Source: Yarrowia lipolytica
Lineage: Eukaryota; Ascomycota; Dipodascomycetes; Dipodascales
Assembly: GCF_001761485.1 (NCBI RefSeq)
Contig: NC_090770.1
Coordinates: 372,001-436,000 of the forward strand
Reading direction: 5' to 3'
DNA length: 64,000 bases
The notes below the pieces were generated by a model. That model was given only the letters and a program-made list of their open reading frames with translations. It was not told where the DNA came from and ran no database searches. Position numbers and translations under genes: made by a program. Of this stretch, positions 62,174 through 64,000 are shown one piece after another. Each line of letters begins with the position of its first letter. Position 1 is the stretch's first letter.

Positions 62174-63823
62174 ATGTCAATACTGCGGGTTCCTGCAGAA
62201 ATCCAGCAGATGTTTTTGCAGGACCTTTGCTTGGCGTCGTTGGTCGCTCTCCACGACGCGTGCCGGGAATTTCGGACCCTTTTAGCATCTCTGGATGGCT
62301 CTGTCATTCGAGAAAAAGTCACCGAGCGGGTCCCGTGGATGGAAATAGGTCAGCCTGGCACCGGATTGAGCTCGTGGATGGACTGTGCTCGTCTAATTGT
62401 TGCTCGGAGACAATCCATGATCTCCTGTCCGCAAAAATGGCTAGATACGGTCAGATACGGCGGTCTGTTGGGACGGATTGTCCAGAACATTGACCTGGTA
62501 TACATTGAACCTATAGAGCTGAACAACAAGGGACCAGGTCAGGAATATGATACCCTTCCCTCGAGTTACAAGCCCGTCTTTTCTACTACAATTCCCACTC
62601 CCTGCGGAGGACTTACTGGAAAGTACATGGAGGTGCAGAGCGACAAGCACGAGGACGATGAAGAACCAGAAACCAGGTACATTGATCTGACCACGTGCGA
62701 GTACCACCACGTTCACCCCCATCCGCGCCCCAAACCGGCTACTTTGACCAAGACAATGTTGAGTAAAATAACCGCCTCGGGAGAAAGTGTAGCCATCATT
62801 CCCAACTCCGACGTCCGGGTGGTTGACCGGAATGGACTGCTGTTCTTTGTGTTGCAAGAAACATCCAAGTGGGTGGTGGTTCGCCAAAGTGGCGGCGTCG
62901 AGGGAGAGGTTTCGTCCACCAAGTTTGTCATTGACAAGGACCGCACCGTGGTTCAACAAGATGGACAGAAATACCTGTATTTCGACTCGCACACTCACGA
63001 GAACTGCTCCCGGGTCTCTTCGCCCAGCAGATACACCGTGCTTCACGTTTTGCCCGACTCTCAAGGAGCCATTGTTCTCGAGTATCTGGAAGATGAAGGG
63101 CTGTGGATATTCTACGATAATCTTTCCAGCGATCAAGACAAGACGCTGCTGGTGTCGCTTCCTCTACAAAACGACGATATCTTTGAAACACTGGGCAACG
63201 AAATGAGCCTTCAAGGCACTCGAAGGCAGCTCATCGTCACCTATGGAGGAATGCTATACTTTCAGTGGCGGCAGCGATATCTCATTCCTTTGTGGATCGA
63301 CTTTGTCGACGAACCCGGGCTGCTCAACTCGTCGCAGCACACACTTGGCGGACTCCGAACAGACATGAAGACCCTGCTGCTGGCGGCCAAGGAGAAGCCT
63401 GTCGCGTTTGGAGACGGACCACTGGAGTGGTATGCTGAAGGAGTTGTGCAGTCTGAAAACCAACGGTGGGCCGTGCAAAAGACAACCGCAGGACGTACGA
63501 TTGTGGATCTGAGCAGACAGAAGACGTATATTGTACGCACCGGAAACCGTACCGACGAGAATGCGCGGTGGGAGGACTTTGTCATCGTTGGACTTGATGA
63601 AGCTCAACAGCTTCCAGTCTTTTACCTGTGTCACCTCGACACGAATTGGCCCGACATGTTTGGTAGCCTGGATCACAAGTTGGCCTGTTTTCTACAACGG
63701 AGACGTGGCGAAGAGCACGAGGCAAGGCTAGATTTGAAGGGCCAACAACGCAGAGGCGTGATTCGTCCCAATCCCCACGACCAGAACCAGAAGGGGGTTC
63801 CGCTGGAGTGGGAGAATGAGTGA
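62174..63823 (+). CDS. F-box-like protein, paralogue 2 of a tandem pair
   Basis: The product is 549 aa from ATG 62174 in ACCATGTCA context. It is colinear with the gene at 58967 along its whole length: VPWMEIGQPGTGLSSWMDCA, PTPCGGLTGKYME, YIDLTT..Y, LQETSKW, GTRRQLIVTYGGMLYFQWRQ, GGLRTDMKTLLLAAKE, PVFYLCH. The N-terminal 45 residues (MSILRVPAEIQQMFLQDLCL) resemble a degenerate F-box. There is no signal peptide or membrane segment. The C-terminal 60 residues differ between the copies and are rich in Arg/Gln here. Both frames are intact although the copies are clearly diverged, so both are probably under selection. Function unknown. Confidence 0.78.
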   Translation: MSILRVPAEIQQMFLQDLCLASLVALHDACREFRTLLASLDGSVIREKVTERVPWMEIGQPGTGLSSWMDCARLIVARRQSMISCPQKWLDTVRYGGLLGRIVQNIDLVYIEPIELNNKGPGQEYDTLPSSYKPVFSTTIPTPCGGLTGKYMEVQSDKHEDDEEPETRYIDLTTCEYHHVHPHPRPKPATLTKTMLSKITASGESVAIIPNSDVRVVDRNGLLFFVLQETSKWVVVRQSGGVEGEVSSTKFVIDKDRTVVQQDGQKYLYFDSHTHENCSRVSSPSRYTVLHVLPDSQGAIVLEYLEDEGLWIFYDNLSSDQDKTLLVSLPLQNDDIFETLGNEMSLQGTRRQLIVTYGGMLYFQWRQRYLIPLWIDFVDEPGLLNSSQHTLGGLRTDMKTLLLAAKEKPVAFGDGPLEWYAEGVVQSENQRWAVQKTTAGRTIVDLSRQKTYIVRTGNRTDENARWEDFVIVGLDEAQQLPVFYLCHLDTNWPDMFGSLDHKLACFLQRRRGEEHEARLDLKGQQRRGVIRPNPHDQNQKGVPLEWENE

Positions 63824-63908
63824 TTGTGCCGTTGTTCTCGTCAGCAGCTTCAGGGATAGCCCAAGAAAGAAAGAACAAAAATTCAAGCAACTCCAAGTCA
63901 CGTGTCTA

Positions 63909-63989
63909 CTCCGATACGGGGAATCGAACCCCGGTCTCCACGGTTCTCGGAATGAGAGCGTGATGTGATAGCCCCTACACTATATCGGA
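63909..63989 (-). tRNA. tRNA-Glu (CUC) with a 9-nt intron
   Basis: On the minus strand TCCGATATAGTGTAGGGGCT begins the gene, almost identical to yeast tRNA-Glu. The acceptor TCCGATA pairs with TATCGGA and the T-arm is CGGGG-TTCGATT-CCCCG. The anticodon stem TCACG pairs with CGTGG. The loop CTCTCA gives anticodon CTC, and a 9-nt intron (TTCCGAGAA) follows base 37. Confidence 0.94.
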
Positions 63990-64000
63990 TGGTGGGAGCC

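Noticed and set aside
1-64000. CRISPR arrays or bacterial-type operons
   Set aside because: No regularly spaced direct repeats with unique spacers. Gene structure, tRNA introns and splicing signals are those of a yeast nucleus.

Overview
The window reads as nuclear DNA of the yeast Yarrowia lipolytica or a very close relative. Four things in the sequence point there. Arginine is mostly CGA in the conserved genes. Genes are nearly intron-free, and the one clear intron (VPS16) has a GTGAGT donor and a branch site (CTAAC) directly joined to its CAG acceptor. A lone 5S rRNA gene sits in intergenic DNA far from any rDNA. All four tRNA genes (Lys-CUU, Tyr-GUA, Gln-CUG, Glu-CUC) carry an intron after position 37. 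A 16-nt match to the Yarrowia telomere unit at 57135-57150 adds to this.

Layout. 1-19 kb is ordinary gene-rich DNA: a partial gene at the left edge, tRNA-Lys, NOP4 and a CHL4/CENP-N-like kinetochore gene head to head, VPS16 head to head with elongin C, a GH72 wall glucanosyltransferase, an F-box protein, a PY-motif membrane protein, and two small unknown genes. 20-24.4 kb holds decayed coding sequence, tRNA-Tyr, an intact stand-alone Gag-like zinc-knuckle gene and NOP13. 24.4-28.7 kb is gene-poor. 28.7-40.9 kb holds a GPI-protein gene, eIF2 gamma (GCD11), a decayed gene, SAS3, NUP133 and RPF2. 41-54 kb is an accessory-looking stretch: a degenerate repeat field, the 5S rRNA gene, a small Ty1/copia fossil, an unusual PIF1-type helicase with a SAM-like N-terminus, and coding-like relics. 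54-64 kb has an OPT oligopeptide transporter and two tandem paralogues of an F-box-like family flanking a 5'-incomplete BTB gene, with tRNA-Gln and tRNA-Glu.

Shared themes. NOP4, NOP13 and RPF2 are all 60S ribosome-assembly factors and share A/T-rich RRPE-like promoter words. Elongin C, the F-box protein, the two F-box-like paralogues and the BTB protein all belong to families that dock on cullin ubiquitin ligases. No bacterial-type operons or CRISPR are present. The best candidates for something undescribed are the F-box-like paralogue pair with its trapped BTB gene, the lone Gag-derived five-knuckle protein, and the SAM-PIF1 helicase in the decayed 41-54 kb interval.
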